DNA of 64,000 nt from Poecilobothrus nobilitatus (lineage: Eukaryota; Arthropoda; Insecta; Diptera; Dolichopodidae): assembly GCA_947095535.1 (NCBI GenBank), contig OX352772.1, positions 49,495,445 through 49,559,444 of the forward strand, given 5' to 3'. The position numbers and the translations under genes were made by a program. The notes beneath the pieces are model-generated. The model made no database searches. It was given only the letters and a program-made list of their open reading frames with translations, and was not told the DNA's origin. The number at the start of each line of letters is the position of its first letter. The stretch's first letter is position 1. Positions 48,001-61,200 of the stretch are shown here, piece by piece.

Positions 48001-51000
48001 AATTTGACCAATTTACTTCAAACTTTATACATGGTCTATGTAAAAGGAGTTTAGAATGCGGGCAATCTTGTTAAAATCATTAATGCGTTTTTGAACCGAA
48101 GAGTATAAGAGCTTTTTTGAATTTTTTTAATTTTTTAACTTTCAATTCTAACTGGTTTGATCCATTGTTTTCAAACTTTTTAAACAGCTGCACATTGCTA
48201 AAAAAGACAAATATATATAACAAATTAAAACCTGTTAACCGATTTCCTAATATTCATTCGGCAAAAAAAACTTTTTAAACTTATTATTAGCAAACTTTTG
48301 TTAAAAATTGAGATAAAGAAGAAACAAAATAAATACTTGATAGTTTTGTTATTAAAATTTTGAAAGCCTAGAAGATCTGAACCATATTTTTTGGAAAGAT
48401 ATTAAGCTGATTTGCTTTATATGAAAAAGAAGGAAGGAGAATAATTAGAAGGAAGAATGAATAGAAAGTAAAAACTATAAGAAATCAGTTGGAAAAAAAA
48501 TTTTGTAGGAAAAATAACAAACAAATTTAGCTAATAGAATACATTTTCGGAAATAAAACATCTATCTTTGTTTTATTTTCTGTTACAAATTTTACTACAA
48601 ATGAAAAAAAATATTTTATTATAAAATTATCAAATTTAAAAAAAACATATATAAAAAAAAACATATTGTATCAATTTAAGAGTGCAAGGACGAGAAGATA
48701 CTTCACTATATAATATACATATATACAATTTCAAAATGCATAAAAAATTTAGTTCTTCCTCAACACAATTCTTCAAATTATTTGTATGTTTAAACATTTT
48801 AAGTTTATATACGACACATAAATCAACATAAATTTCTTATAAGAAATATACAAAATGAAGGAATCATCATGGCTACAAAAATCTCTAAAAGATATTGAAA
48901 CAAAAATGCGTACAATTTCTTAATCATATATGCTTCCTGTTTGATTTTCCTTTAAGTTTTTCGTCTTAAGGAAATATAAACTAAATTAAATATTTTGGGT
49001 ACTTCATTTTTTTATGCACCATAATTTTTCTAATCGATAGTTGATTCATTGATTTTTTTTTCCATAAATTGCAAAATTTTGCGAAATTTTCGTTAAGGTT
49101 TTAAAAACATCAACAAAACTAAGGTAATAATCTTTAATCATAATTAAAATCTTAAAATCTTAACTTTTTCTTATTCCCCTTTTTTCTGCTTCCACCGTAT
49201 AGTTTCCCACTTCCTCGAAATTTTATTCATAGCATATGTTGAGTTTTCAAGCTTTAATTCTTTTTTCGTCAAATCTATTTTCTAATACATTTTTCCAAAT
49301 TATAAAACCTAATTTTATTTAAAGACACGGTCACAATATAACATATTATGGGGTGCAAAAAATCTTTAGTTAACTCCGTTGCACATTTAAGTAGAATAAT
49401 AAAAAAAACTAATGATTAATGATCATTTGAATTAAATTAATATAAAAGCGAACTGGAGGAATAACATCATGATGTAAGGTTGTAAAATGCTTCAAATTAA
49501 ATGTAATTTTCTTTACAAAATTTGTGGCTAAGAAATTCTAACGAGTTACTAAAAACTTTAGCTGCGATAGGCAATGTGATCAGAGAAATAATAAGTAAAT
49601 ACTGAGTAAAAAAATAAAAGAAACTGACAGACCAATGAGGTGTTGCATTTTTAAAGTTTATTTTTATTATAATGTAAACACGTTTAAAATTTTAAATTCT
49701 TTAAATTGTTGCATAGATACAAAATATGCTCATAAAAACAACAACTTTTTTTTTATCAATATAAAAATTGATGAATTTTTTTTTAATAAAAACACAATAT
49801 TTAAGAAAATTTCTTAAAAATGTGAAAATTTATATAAAAAATTGAGAAATAGCATTTAGAAAATGGAGTTGAAATTTATAAAAATAAAACTAAAATCAGT
49901 AAGAAAAAATCTGCCAAACATTTGTGTAAACAATAAATTTACAATAAAGTTATGTGGAATAGCTAACATACCACCTTCTTACACAAACCACTCGAAATAA
50001 ATGCAACAAATCAGTGTCAAAATTTAAAAATAAATAAGTTTTTTGTTTTTTTTATTAATAAATTCAAGATAATTTGAAATAAGGAAATTAAAAAAATAAC
50101 ACGAAAACTATTACTAAAAAACTTAAAAGTTGCTTTGTATTTATGAAAATGAAAATTAGTAGTCACAATGATCACAATGCATTAATACCGGTTCCTATTT
50201 TTAAAATTGGAAAAATACAAAGTATTACATATGTTTTATATAAATAAGTCTTAAGTAAAATTGTATTTTTTATTTTCGCAACCAATACATCAGCGAGCTT
50301 TATAGAGCTAAAAAGGATTAAACTGCTACTAGCTACAATATATTAAATCGCTCGACTACATGCAGGGTATGTAACTCATATATCTCAAAAAAAAAAATGC
50401 TAAACGAGGAAAAAAAAGAAAAACACAATTGAGAAAGTTAAGAAACCGATAGGGTAATAGACTTCATTACGAACGCTTTACAGATGCTTCTAGAACAAAA
50501 TTAAAAACCTGCTGCTGAAGATCAAGGCTAGCGGAAGAGATTCTGAAGAAGTCAAATTTGAAAAGTTTAGTGTACCGGCATAGAAGAAAAAGAATATGCA
50601 AACATATGAAATTTTGAAATCATTTGTTAGAATCATTGAAAACATTGTCAGCAAAAAGTGTTTTCCTACGCTCTAAGCAATATATGAAATTAACACTTTA
50701 TTAATGATTTTAATAAATTGATAGATACTCAAAAAATCAGTCATTATTCTTTTCTATTTGTGCAACGAAAATATTGATTGTCATCGGTGACAATATTAGT
50801 TACTCGTCACAATGTATTAAAAAAATTTTTTAAATTTATAATTTTTCTCGCAATGAAATGTTAAACGAATGCTTTACGGCACAAATGACTAAAATACATT
50901 ATATCTTTATAATACTTAATTTTCTATACATTAAGAATTTCCACAAGCTTTGAAACCTTTATTCAAATCTGATGCTAAAATTCATCCCCATCATCAACTA

Positions 51001-53502
51001 AAATTACATATTTATATACACTTGAATCTTGTTCTTTTCCATTCTCTAGTTAAAACAATCTTTTCTTCCATGAAATTGTATTTAATATTTACACAGATTT
51101 TTGAATATTAACGAATTTTATTCAAAACCATCTTAAGAATCTACAAAGGCGCAGCAAATGATTGGAAAACTCTCCAAAATGTATAAAAGAAGAAATTTAA
51201 CTTTTATAATTAATTCCATATCATATTACGCAATATTTCGCGAATATCAAAGATTTGAAAAGATAAGGGTAAAAAAAAAAATATACAAATTATTGCCGAG
51301 GGAACCAAACAATTGACACCAAATATAAATATAAGAAAAATCATTTCTTATACAACATTGTAATTTTTTGTTCTAACACGTATAACTTTATTCTATTAAC
51401 CATATGCTTTTTTTTTCTTATTTTTCCAAACTATTAAATCAAAACATTTTATAACACCATGCAACAGGAGGACAAAATTGGCAAAATAACCCCTTCCTCA
51501 AAAAAAAAAATAAAATTTCCCAGTTATTTCTTGTACGACAAAAAAAAAAAAATCACATATGAAAAGTTATTTTTCAATTTAAACCTCGTAAAATATGTAT
51601 ATATTTTTTATTTTGTATTATTCTATATCATTTATACAGATATAGATACATTTATATCGAAGTGTATAAAATTTTCTTTATAAGAAAATGAAGTTATGAA
51701 ACATGTGAGGTGAGCCAGAACTTTGGGAGTTGTAAATTTTAAAATTATGACATTTGGATGATATTATTTTGTTTTTTTTTCTTTTTGTTTTTGAATTATT
51801 TTAAAAAATATTGAAATAAATTCTTTCAATGTTTATTAAAATCTGAAAAGAATATTTAAGTGTTGCCAGCATTCTACAATATTTTTAATTTTGTCCAAAA
51901 ACCAAAAAAAAAATTTCTTCAAAATTATTTTACCGATGAACTGACAAGGTGATATCAGCGTTTTTTATTAAAAGGTTTGATTAATAATATTCAATGTCAA
52001 ACGGAACATATGTAAAAAGCAAATACACAAACCTTATATAGACTAAAACTTGATGAAATTGGAGCCAATAAATAAGTACTAACTTCTAAAATTTCTAAAA
52101 TATTTTTTTTATTAATTAAGGCTGAGCTAACACAACAATATTGACTAGACTCTAAGTCAGTAGCGCATTTTCAAATGTACGAGAATCTTTTAAATTCCTA
52201 GCGGAAAAAGTTTTAAAAGTTTTTTTAGTGCATGATGAAAGTTCGGCTAATTCTTGAAAACAGAAATTGGCGAGTTATTTTCATCTTTTTTTTTTTAAAT
52301 GAGACAAATGTCTCTGCAAAATCCTTCAAATATATATTTTTACTTCTATTGAAATATACAATCAATCATCTACTATGTTTACCCTTCAACTAACCGTTTA
52401 TAATATCATCAATAAATTGTCTGACTTTAGGTATGGAAAAAGAGAGAGTATGCACTTGGATATTTTTAAACTCAAATCCGGTCAAAATGTTTGGGCTATT
52501 TTGCATGTGGCAAGATAAGAATACGCAGATAAGAATACGTAGAATAAGAATTAATATGAAAATCTAAAAATAATGCAGATATAAAAAATGTATAGTATAA
52601 ATTCAACTCGCCTAAAGATGCACCGAAATATACAAAACAGAGGGAATTTTTATAAAAATACATTTTCTATAGATATTATCTATAGCATTGCAATCAGTGT
52701 TCCCGAGACTGAATACTTATATAATACAGGTCGGATCCATAAAACTGAGTTTATACTGTAATCTTACTTTTTCAAATAAAAACTGCTGTTGAACTTGTAG
52801 TTTTTATTTAAAAAATTAAGATTTGAGTTCAGGGACAGTTTTATACATTTAACCCATTGTATTTTATTTTCTTGGTTACTTAATTACTATAATTAAAACT
52901 TGCTTGTTTGGTTTAATAAAAATAATTTTTGATCAAATAAAATTTTCATCTTAAAATACTAAACGTTTGGTAACCTTAATTTAATTTACATTAAAATTCA
53001 TTTTATATTTTCAAATATTGTTTTGTTGTAGATACATATAGAACAAACTTTGATTTAATATTTTTCAAATTTCATTTTCAGTACCTGAGGGAATTTAATA
53101 TTCCGTACACCAGCAAAATGAAACAAAGTTAAATAATAGAATAAAAATATTAAAAAAAAAAAATACAATGTATTTAATAAATGCATGTATACAGCAGTGC
53201 AGACATATGTCGTTTGCTTATTTTATTTATTTTTTTTTTTTTTTTTGAAAAAGAAAATTTTATTAAAATTTTAAAAAATATATATATACGAATGGAAAAT
53301 TGGTATAAAAGAAAAATTATTACATTATGCAACTCAATAACCCACGACAATCAAAGTAAATTATAATAAGATATGAATCTGTTAGAGCTTCTAATTGATA
53401 ATTTTAAATATTTCAAAACCCAGGTTCGTAGTTTCGACGATGTGTCTATAGTTTTTAATATTTTTCTTATCTATATTATAACTCTGCATTTCTTAAATTT
53501 TT
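48001..53502. other. 5.5 kb of A+T-rich intron DNA, nothing recognised
   Basis: No gene or shared repeat is recognised. A less A+T-rich patch at about 50290-50600 and a small gataagaatacg.. iteration at 52516-52550 match nothing known to me. Open frames at 49635, 51459 and 53181 are Lys/Phe/Asn/Ile-rich noise. Confidence 0.5.
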
Positions 53503-54245
53503 ATTATAGCCGTATGAACTATGTTCAAGGGTATAATAAATTTACCATTACGTTTGTGACACCTTAAAGGAGTCGAGCTGGATATATTGTCAAAGGTATG
53601 GATCGGCTCAGAATCAAATTCTGAGTCGATTAAGTCACGTACGTCCGTCCGTCCGCACGATAATTCAAAAAATAAAAGAGCTAGGAGGCTGAAATTTTTT
53701 ATGTCACTTTTGCAACATTGTTTATTTTTGCTATTTAAATTCAGTATTTTCCGCCACCGGGTTCGAGTAGCTGCCATACAACTTCTTTCTTTAAATGGAA
53801 ATAACTCAGTGTCTATTCAAGCTAGGTACGTGAAATTTTGGAAATAATGATCAAGTTTTATGGCAACAAATTCTGTAAAATTTGGTTGTGATGTTGCAAC
53901 AGGTTCGGGTAGCTGACATACAACTTCTCTTTTTAAATGAAAATAACTCAGTGTCTACTGAAGCTAGGAACCTGAAATTTAGTTAAGAGGTATCGACTTT
54001 TGCCAATAACTTTTGTAAAATTTGGTTGGTCTAAAACAGCCGGTTCAGGCTTGTTGCATTTCTTGGAACTTAATGAAACTAGGCGCAATAGATTCGGGTA
54101 GCTGTCGTACAATTCTAACAACTATATCTCTGTAGATAACGTCGGTAGTAAAACATCAATCAAGTTTTATAGAAAAGGGATATATTACGTTCATACGGGT
54201 ATCCCGGAGTTGACACAGTCTACTCTACTGCACTCTTCCTCGTTT
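53503..54245 (+). mobile_element. Helentron/DINE-1-like element, short copy
   Basis: Same ends as the 2.5-kb element. The left end is ttattata.ccgtatgaac, then gttcaagggtataataaatt, the palindrome ctcagaat-caa-attctgag and a short CGTC run (53642-53655). The right end has gttcatacgggt at 54189-54200 followed by atcccggagttgacacagtc and ...ctcttcctcgttt. The core holds one gttcgagtagctgccatac unit (about 53760), one gttcgggtagctgacatac unit (about 53903) and one ccggttcagg unit (about 54038) without array expansion, so it approximates the unamplified ancestor. Frames inside (53493-53847) are translations of the element. Confidence 0.82.
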
Positions 54246-54480
54246 TATTCTACAGTCATTTAAGGAAAAATTTTTGAGAAAATTTTCCGGGGCGCTAAAA
54301 CAAAACTTTCATACCCACATTATAGATGATATACTTTTTATATAGCTTAAAAACTGAATAACTGTAACTAGAATCAAGAGTTAGTTTGTAAATTTTAATC
54401 TATACAAAAAAATGTATGATGTACATGATCAGCTCCATTTCTTCCTTACATACAAATTTAATGATAAGCGCAACTTCAGA

Positions 54481-54682
54481 GTTTTTTTTGTTTTTTTTTT
54501 TTAATGCATTTCTCTGCCACATAAATGTGGACAGGAAATTACACAGCCTTTGCTGTTCAGGCGTAACTGTAAATGTCGTAAAGGGAAATAACTCTTACGA
54601 CGTGTGTGTGATTCGAACCCACACTCCCTCGGTGTTTACAGCTTATTTTATACGCTCTTACCCACTAGGCCACCGAGGCCCC
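54481..54682 (-). mobile_element. tRNA-type SINE, copy 4, exact target duplication
   Basis: The minus strand starts GGGGGCCTCGGTGGCCTAGT and has the B box GGGTTCGAATCAC, the body with TTACGACATTTACAG, GGCTGTGTAATTTCCTGTCC, the palindrome CCACATTTATGTGG and AGAGAAATGCATT, then a long A tail (T run at 54481-54502 on plus). The flanking duplication cgcaacttcaga is exact at 54469-54480 and 54683-54694. This is the clearest proof of retroposition in the window. Confidence 0.92.
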
Positions 54683-54875
54683 CGCAACTTCAGAATTTTA
54701 ACCAAATAAATTTGAAGTGAACACAAATAGTGCCTATAGCAGACATTTCATTCAAAAACTTTCTTCTTTATTATTTCAATAGTAACCATCTATTATCTTA
54801 TACTATTATCTTATTTATAAATTAATTATTTTTATATTACTATATATTATATTATTAATACTATTGAATATAATC

Positions 54876-54945
54876 TGACCCACGTTTGAAACCAAGGACT
54901 TTCGATTGATAGATCGGTGACTGCGTCATAGATCAGAATCGTTCT
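54876..54945 (-). mobile_element. tRNA-like fragment, probable SINE relic
   Basis: The minus strand reads ATGACGCAGTCACCGATCTA (A-box region), TCAATCGAAAGTCC, then TTGGTTTCAAACGTGGGTC (B-box/T-arm-like), followed by A+T-rich AGATTATATTCAATAG... The order and spacing fit a tRNA-derived head. The stems do not pair well enough for a functional tRNA. It lies about 190 bp right of SINE copy 4. Confidence 0.5.
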
Positions 54946-57489
54946 GAACTAAATTTCTTTTTCTTATATTTTTGGTTCTAAGAATCCCCCGTTATTAAAT
55001 GGGCACTCAGCACCTATAGGTTGTTGCATTCCTATGTGTTGTCTAATTTTTTTCCCTTTAAGCTTTCTTATTAAGCTTTTTAAAATGCTGGATTAGTTTT
55101 ATTGTTTATTTCTCTGTATTTTTAAATTATTCTACTCTTTAACAAGAAAAAATCACTAAGTTTACTACATTATAATATCGTTCTTATTTCTACGACCCCC
55201 TTCTACATTCTTTTAACCTCGTCATACTTAATTCTTTCCTTGAATTCTATTTTAATATTAATAATAAAATAAATATACATATATGTATGTATAACTATAC
55301 ATTAAACAAAACTGCTTACGCACTAAAAATTAGTTAATGTTGTCATAATAATAGTTAAAATATTTGACTTAATTATTTTGAATGCTTTTTGTCAAATGTA
55401 ATTTGTCATTTTGTTTAAAAATACCAAAAAAAAAAACGAAAAACCTACAAATCTTAAGGATTTTTTCTTCATCTCATTATCTCTTATTGTACAATTCTAT
55501 CATAGAAATTTTTTATTTTTTAAATCATAAATAAAACAGTTAACCATCTTATAATATTATAAACATATACAAACTAACTAACCCCCCAAAAAAAAAAAAA
55601 TTTAATGCCTATCAATTATTTTTAAGAATATTATACGCATAAACGCTTACATTCATATACATATACATATACATACACATACACAAATATATTTATTTTA
55701 ATATTAAATTTAATATAACGGTAAAGAATAGTATAACATCATTACCGCCATGATAATTTTCCATCATTAGGAAAAAAAGGCAAAAATTAAGATGACAGAA
55801 AAATATTATAAAAGATAATGGTATATAACACCTGTGTTGTTTCCTTTCTCTTTCTTTTCTTCTTTTAATATTTTTTTTTTGTTTTCTTATGCTATTAATT
55901 AAGCTTAACGAGGTTACAAAACACCCAGGACCAAAAATAAAGCAACAACAAAACAAAAAAAAAAATAAAATTTTTTCTTAAAATTAAAGTGATGGTAATG
56001 GCAGAAGCAAAGTAAAGTAATAGAAACGTAACTGTTTAAAAAATTAATAATAGCAACAGTAGCAACAAAAGAAAAAAAATTATAATAAAAGTAACAAAAC
56101 GAAAAAAAAAAATAGAACGGATGTATGTACTTAGCGAATAATAAAAACGGAACACAGAAAAAAAAGAATAGAAAAAAAGAAGCAAAAAAAAAACAAATGA
56201 ACAACAAGAAAAATAAAGAAAGAGACATTCTAAGAGTGATGAATAGCAACATTTTTTTAACCCTTTTAATTTTATACCCCTTTATTTTAAATGTTGTTTT
56301 TTTTTTTAAAGTTTTTTTTTTTTTGTTTTTCTTTTTTGGTCTATGAACGCATTGCCAAAACAAAAAACGAAAGAAAGAGAAAAAATTAAATGAAATCCTG
56401 GTTACGTCTTTTTCTTTTATAATTAAAGAAAAGAACAAAAAATATATAGGTATATGTAATTATGTACATTATAAAGTTCCGTAAATGAATAAACAGAATA
56501 CAGTGAATATCATCGAATGAATAAAATAAAGTGAAAAAAACAAAAGAAAAATTTTAAATAACATTAAAAGTATAAATTATTGCATATATGTACATAGTTG
56601 CATACATACAAATGTAATTGTATATAAACATAATATCTGAATATATGCCTATATTATATACAGAATTTTTCGTTTCTATAAGCAGCAGCTCGTTAAGTAA
56701 AAGACTGACATATACCTAGTTAAAAAATATAAAAGTTTTTAAAGGTTAATTATCAATTAGAAACTATACCTTTTCTTTCTTCCCAAGATATTAAATTTGA
56801 AAAATATACAATAATAATAAAATTATAGAATTTTTTAATCAAGCTATTCCAATAATACTTAATTTTTGTATAATATATGACAGGTAAGTTTAATCTGATA
56901 TATGAAAATATTACAAAAGGTACCTAGCATAAATAATTGATAATAAATGAATGGGAAAAAAATAAAACGAAAAAACTAAATGTAAAGACTGCAGATTATA
57001 TTTAAAATTGATATTAATATGCAAATAAAATATCCTCAACAAAATAGTTCAATTTTATGACATTCTTACGTATTTGCCTTTTCCAAATAAATATATTCTC
57101 CAGATATTCTAATATTGCTCTATATTCATTCACTGACAACAATAGAGTATAAAATCTGAAATATAAAATAAGACTAAATCTTATATCCAAGAAATATAAT
57201 GATTCAAAACTAGGGAAGAACTTAAAGTTATATTTAGAAACTTGTATACAGGTACTATAAGTAAACAGAAAAATAATTTACACGCATTTATTCATAGGAT
57301 TATTAAAATTACCTGATACCCATATTCATTCTATAACAATCCAACAGAACAACTGCAATTTTTCCTATATTCTGAGAAAAGCTTTTTTATTCTATTAAAA
57401 ATATGTTTGACAAATGTCCAATTTTCTTTTAGCGACCTAAACAAATTTAGGAATGCATGTCCTTTAAATTCTTACGTTACGTAATTCGT
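54946..57489. other. A+T-rich intron DNA with strand-skewed A/T blocks
   Basis: An (ATATAC)n tract lies at about 55655-55690. 55920-56235 is A-dominated and 56250-56340 T-dominated on the plus strand. The 174-codon minus frame 55914-56438, the longest in the window, is a Phe/Lys/Ile low-complexity product of this block and not a credible gene. Nothing else is recognised. Confidence 0.5.
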
Positions 57490-57800
57490 TTGATGGTTTT
57501 CAATATTGTGATTTTATATTTGGGATTTTGTGATTTAGAATTTTGTAGTTTTCAATTATGATTTTGGAATCCTTTTAGAATTTTGTAATTTTGGATTTTT
57601 TTTGTATTACTTCTGAAAATTTAAAAAAAAAAACAATCAAAACGGGTTTTTTATAAGCCAGAGAAATCTTTTAAAAAGAGATTTTTAAAAAAAGGGAAAT
57701 CTTTAAGACAAAAACGCAACCATTTCAAAAGCGACATTTTAAGTAATCAAATTTTAAAATTTTCTAGATAACGATAAGCAATTTCCGTTACGCTCCCTTC
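57490..57800. repeat. GGATTTTG-iterated patch
   Basis: At 57510-57600 short units like tttgggattttgtgatttag, aattttgta and gattttggaatcctttt repeat imperfectly. They resemble the right arm of the foldback at 58079-58597. The string gttacgctccc at about 57788 also occurs at about 29575, next to the other foldback. This is possibly a fragment of the same kind of element. Confidence 0.45.
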
Positions 57801-58078
57801 TAAAACATTATTGTTACTATCATAATATCAGTATAAGTCATAACTATGGGTTACACTTTCCAAAAACAAAAATTATATCTTGGAAGTTTATCTTTTATAT
57901 AAAATTCATTTTTTTCATTTAAACTTCAATATATTAATTACGGTTACTGGTACATGTTACCTTAATGTAGAACTTATTTCATACCTAGGAGTCATTATAT
58001 GTCGTTTTTAAAAATTTTCTTTTATTCTGCAATCACTATAGATTTCATTTTTTATATGAGATACAAAAATAATAACGG

Positions 58079-58597
58079 GTTGGCCACGAAATCTCAAATA
58101 CAAAATTCCAAATACAAAATCCCAAAATGCCAAAAATTCAAAATCCCAAAATTCCAATATCCCAAACACCAAAATTCTAAATACCGAAATCCCAAATCAT
58201 TTTCGTTATCATAATTCGTTTTGAGCGTTTTTATTTCAGATGTCGATTTAATGATCGAAACGCTGATTTTGAAACCAACTATAAAATCTCACAGAATTAT
58301 TTTTTCTTACATGTATGTTTCAACAATAAAAATTTTATAATAGTGGGGACTGTGGCCCCAAAACCTCCCCTGAAAAAATTGTTGAAATCCTGATTTTGTA
58401 ACCAACTCTAAAATCCCTCCTAATTTAGAATTTGGCAATATACATATATATATATTCTGGAAAAATCAACAAATCTGGTTTTGAATCCAACTCTAAATTC
58501 AAAACGAACTATAATATCACAACCACTTTGGGATTTTGGATTTTGGGATTTTTTTTTTTGGAATTTTGGCATTTGGGATTTCGTGATGTGACTCCCA
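58079..58597. mobile_element. Foldback/MITE-like element, copy 3 (arms of AAAATCCC repeats)
   Basis: The left arm (58083-58198) is a run of caaaatccc/caaaattcc units starting ccacgaaatctcaaat. The right arm (58527-58587) is the inverse (tttgggattttggattttgg, ending atttgggatttcgtga). Inside, the core ttttgtaaccaactctaaaa..ccctcctaattta occurs at about 58396-58435, with related pieces at about 58270 (ttttgaaaccaactataaaa) and about 58480. The core is shared with the elements at 11427 and 14128, but the arms are not. Small open frames here are translations of the repeats. Confidence 0.72.
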
Positions 58598-59849
58598 TTA
58601 ATAACATTTACTTTTAAAGCTTGCATCCTGAAATAGTATCAATTAAACTTTCATATTATGTATCACATTAATTTTATGTAAAAGAAACAAAAAAAAAGGG
58701 ACAACAATAGTGATGGAAAAAATAAACACCATATTTTTTAAACACACTTAAAAAACTTTTTTGCTTTCATTCAATCGAAAGAATTTTCTTCATTTACAAA
58801 ATTTTTTTTTCTTCATATGCTTTTCATAAGATTTTGAAAAAATCTCATAAAAAATTTTTCTTACATCTCCGAAATGAAACGAAACAAAAAAAACAAAAAA
58901 GACAAAAACAACAACAGGATATCATTTGAATAACATTAGAATTTCAATTAAATTTTGTAGAATTTCAATTCATTTTTGTTTGATTCTATTTTGATAATTT
59001 TTGAACAGTGACTCGTGACTTCTTCTTTCCTTTTTTATGTTCTTTTTTTGTTGTTTTTATTATTTGTTTAATATGAAATCACTTGAACACATGGTAACAT
59101 GATGAAAATTAATAAAGGAACAAAAAACTAAAAACAAAAAGAAGAAACAAAGAAAAACTTCTTTTTGTTTTAACAAGTCCTGAAAAATAAATTTTATTAT
59201 ATATATGTATGCTATCCTTTTTCAATTCACATATGCGAAATAAAATAAAATTTTTTTTTTTTTGCTTTTAAATTAAAAAAAATATAATTCAAATGAATTC
59301 CGAATCTTTGATCAGATAAGTTATCGCTAATGTAAATCTGAAAGCAATATTGAACCCATCAAAATAAAAACAAGTAAACAAACAAAAATAAAAAGAATAT
59401 TAACAAATTAAAAATCAACATTCAATTTGAATCGATATTTTTTTATTAAAATATTTTGTCTCTTTCTTATTATTTTATGTCATTTTTGCAATTTTTTTTT
59501 GCTTTAGAATAATATGTTATCAAGATTATTTTTCATTTCTCATGATAAGAATTTTCACAGTCGTGTGGCTATAGGACAAAATTTAAATATTACTTACTAT
59601 GTATGTAATCTGAATGATTTTTCGGGATATTGATGATGAAAATACTCAAAAACGACTTACATTACAAGTTTGTAATGCTAAATATGACGATTCATGTAAT
59701 AAAGGCCGCTTGAAATTCTAAATCGTCGTGAAAAGTTGAAAAGTAGTACGGTAAATTTGATTTCTAAGGAAGGCAAATATAAAATTAACTTCTTTAAACT
59801 TAAACGGTTAAAACTTTAATGTTAAGATAAGAGGGAAGGTCTGCTATAA
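58598..59849. other. A+T-rich intron DNA, nothing recognised
   Basis: About 1.25 kb rich in A and T runs and AAAACAAA-type tracts. Nothing recognised. Confidence 0.5.
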
Positions 59850-60370
59850 AAATCATTCATTCCTTTAAATTACCTTGATCGAGTTGAAAAAATCGCTATT
59901 CGTCTCATTCTCGAAATTTATCGACCCCTTAATTAATACTCTCACTTCTCTTGATATTCGTCGCAATATCCTTCTCCCTTCTTGATATCCGTCGCTCTTT
60001 CTTAGATATCCCTGGTAGATAATGACATTGCTCTGATTAATAAAAATCATTGTTTCCATCTCTAAAACAGTTCCAATGTACCACTAGAGAGGCTAAAATT
60101 GTTCATTCTTACTAGGTGGAAGTACCTTAGCGTTACTGGTACTGGTTGTAGAAATTCGTTTGTTATCAGAACTACACAAATGTAGAAGTTATTATCATCC
60201 AATCTATTCACAAAAGTTGGATAGTTTTCTATTTATAATCTGTCCAAATTCAAGATGAATCTTAGCTGGTTCATAAAACACTTACCTTCTCACTCTTCTT
60301 TATTCGCATTTTTGCCATCCTTATCCCATCCCATTAAGTCCCAACTACTTTTAATACAAAGGAACGTATT
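59850..60370 (+). pseudogene. Decayed LINE fragment, reverse transcriptase C-terminal region
   Basis: Reads YLDRVEKIAIRLI in one frame (59872-59910), then NTLTSLDIRRNI, matching LD.IQ.RAIRLI...L..L..RR.VA of insect LINEs. Further on are RNSFVIRTTQM (usual SF..RT.RLWN) and a YNLSKFKMNLSW-type block. The DNA aligns along most of its length with the right end of 7270-8390 (shared pieces include aaattaccttgatc, caattcgttt.ttatcagaa, and ccaaattcaagatgaa). Stops and frameshifts are frequent. It is a relic of the same LINE family. Confidence 0.72.
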
Positions 60371-60845
60371 CTCAGATTGTGATTTATGAATAACCAAAAA
60401 AAAACGGGGATATGGTGAATTATATTAGGATTATGGAGATAGGCGGTAAATATGGTGAAAATATATTCTTAAAAATTAATTTTAATTATTTCGCACTCAA
60501 TTATTATTTGAGGCTGTTCTAAATGTATTTTATACAGTATATGCTGTTCTAAATTAATATAATATGGTATAATGGCTTTTAAGATATAAATTAAAATTGT
60601 TTGTTTGTTTGATAACTTATATTTTTGTTAAATGAAATGTCATATACATAGTGCCATAATCAAGTATTTGTAGGTGCAAAGTTCTAGTGTCAAGTGATAA
60701 CGCAATACGTTTGAAAACGGCTAAAGTACTAATTATTGTTTAGCTAATAACCGAGCTGAATCACATTCCATTCCAATAGTGTCTACATATCAATTACATA
60801 TTATGTACATAAAACATAATCACTCTTTGGAAGATTTTAAAATTT
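60371..60845. other. A+T-rich intron DNA
   Basis: Contains ctagtgtcaagtgataacgc and gtttgaaaacggctaaagta (about 60683-60730), weakly similar to 30168-30215. Otherwise unrecognised. Confidence 0.45.
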
Positions 60846-61200
60846 TTTTTTTTTTTTCTTAAGGTAGGTGGGAATCTTCCAGAGACATCAAAAATTTCCG
60901 CCTTGGTAGTATCAGATTCTTACTGACTAAACCCACCTCCCCCTTTAGCCAATATAATGGAATGAAACCCTTACCTGTGAACGCTGTATATTGGCTAGGC
61001 AGTATGGATAGGAAAGGATAGGAAATGGATATGGAAATATTGAATTGGGAGTGGGACTGTAAGGAAACAATGAATCCGGCTATTATTATTATTATTTTGC
61101 TAACAGTGACTATAGCCGTCACAATAGTTACAACATGTAGTAGTATATAACACTTTACTACATGAGGTAATTATTGAAGGCAACCCCCACTGTCACTCTT
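60846..61200 (-). repeat. Poly(A)-ended dispersed repeat family, copy 6 (minus)
   Basis: On the plus strand it begins with a T run (60846-60859, the A tail), then cttaaggtaggtgggaatct, tggtagtatcagattcttac, tgactaaacccacctccccc, tataatggaatgaaaccctt, gaacgctgtatattgg, aggataggaaatgg, attgaattgggagtgggact, aacagtgactatagccg, tactacatgaggtaattatt and gaaggcaacccccactgtca. All blocks match copies 1 and 5 in inverse. Its long frame encodes FIPLYWLKGEVGLVSKNLIL near the end, similar to copy 5. It is in Runx sense orientation. Confidence 0.85.

Noticed and set aside
55914..56438. 174-codon minus-strand open frame, the longest in the window
   Set aside because: It is almost entirely Phe, Lys, Ile and Leu from A/T homopolymer blocks, with no domain, signal or splice context. 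It overlaps other low-complexity frames on both strands.
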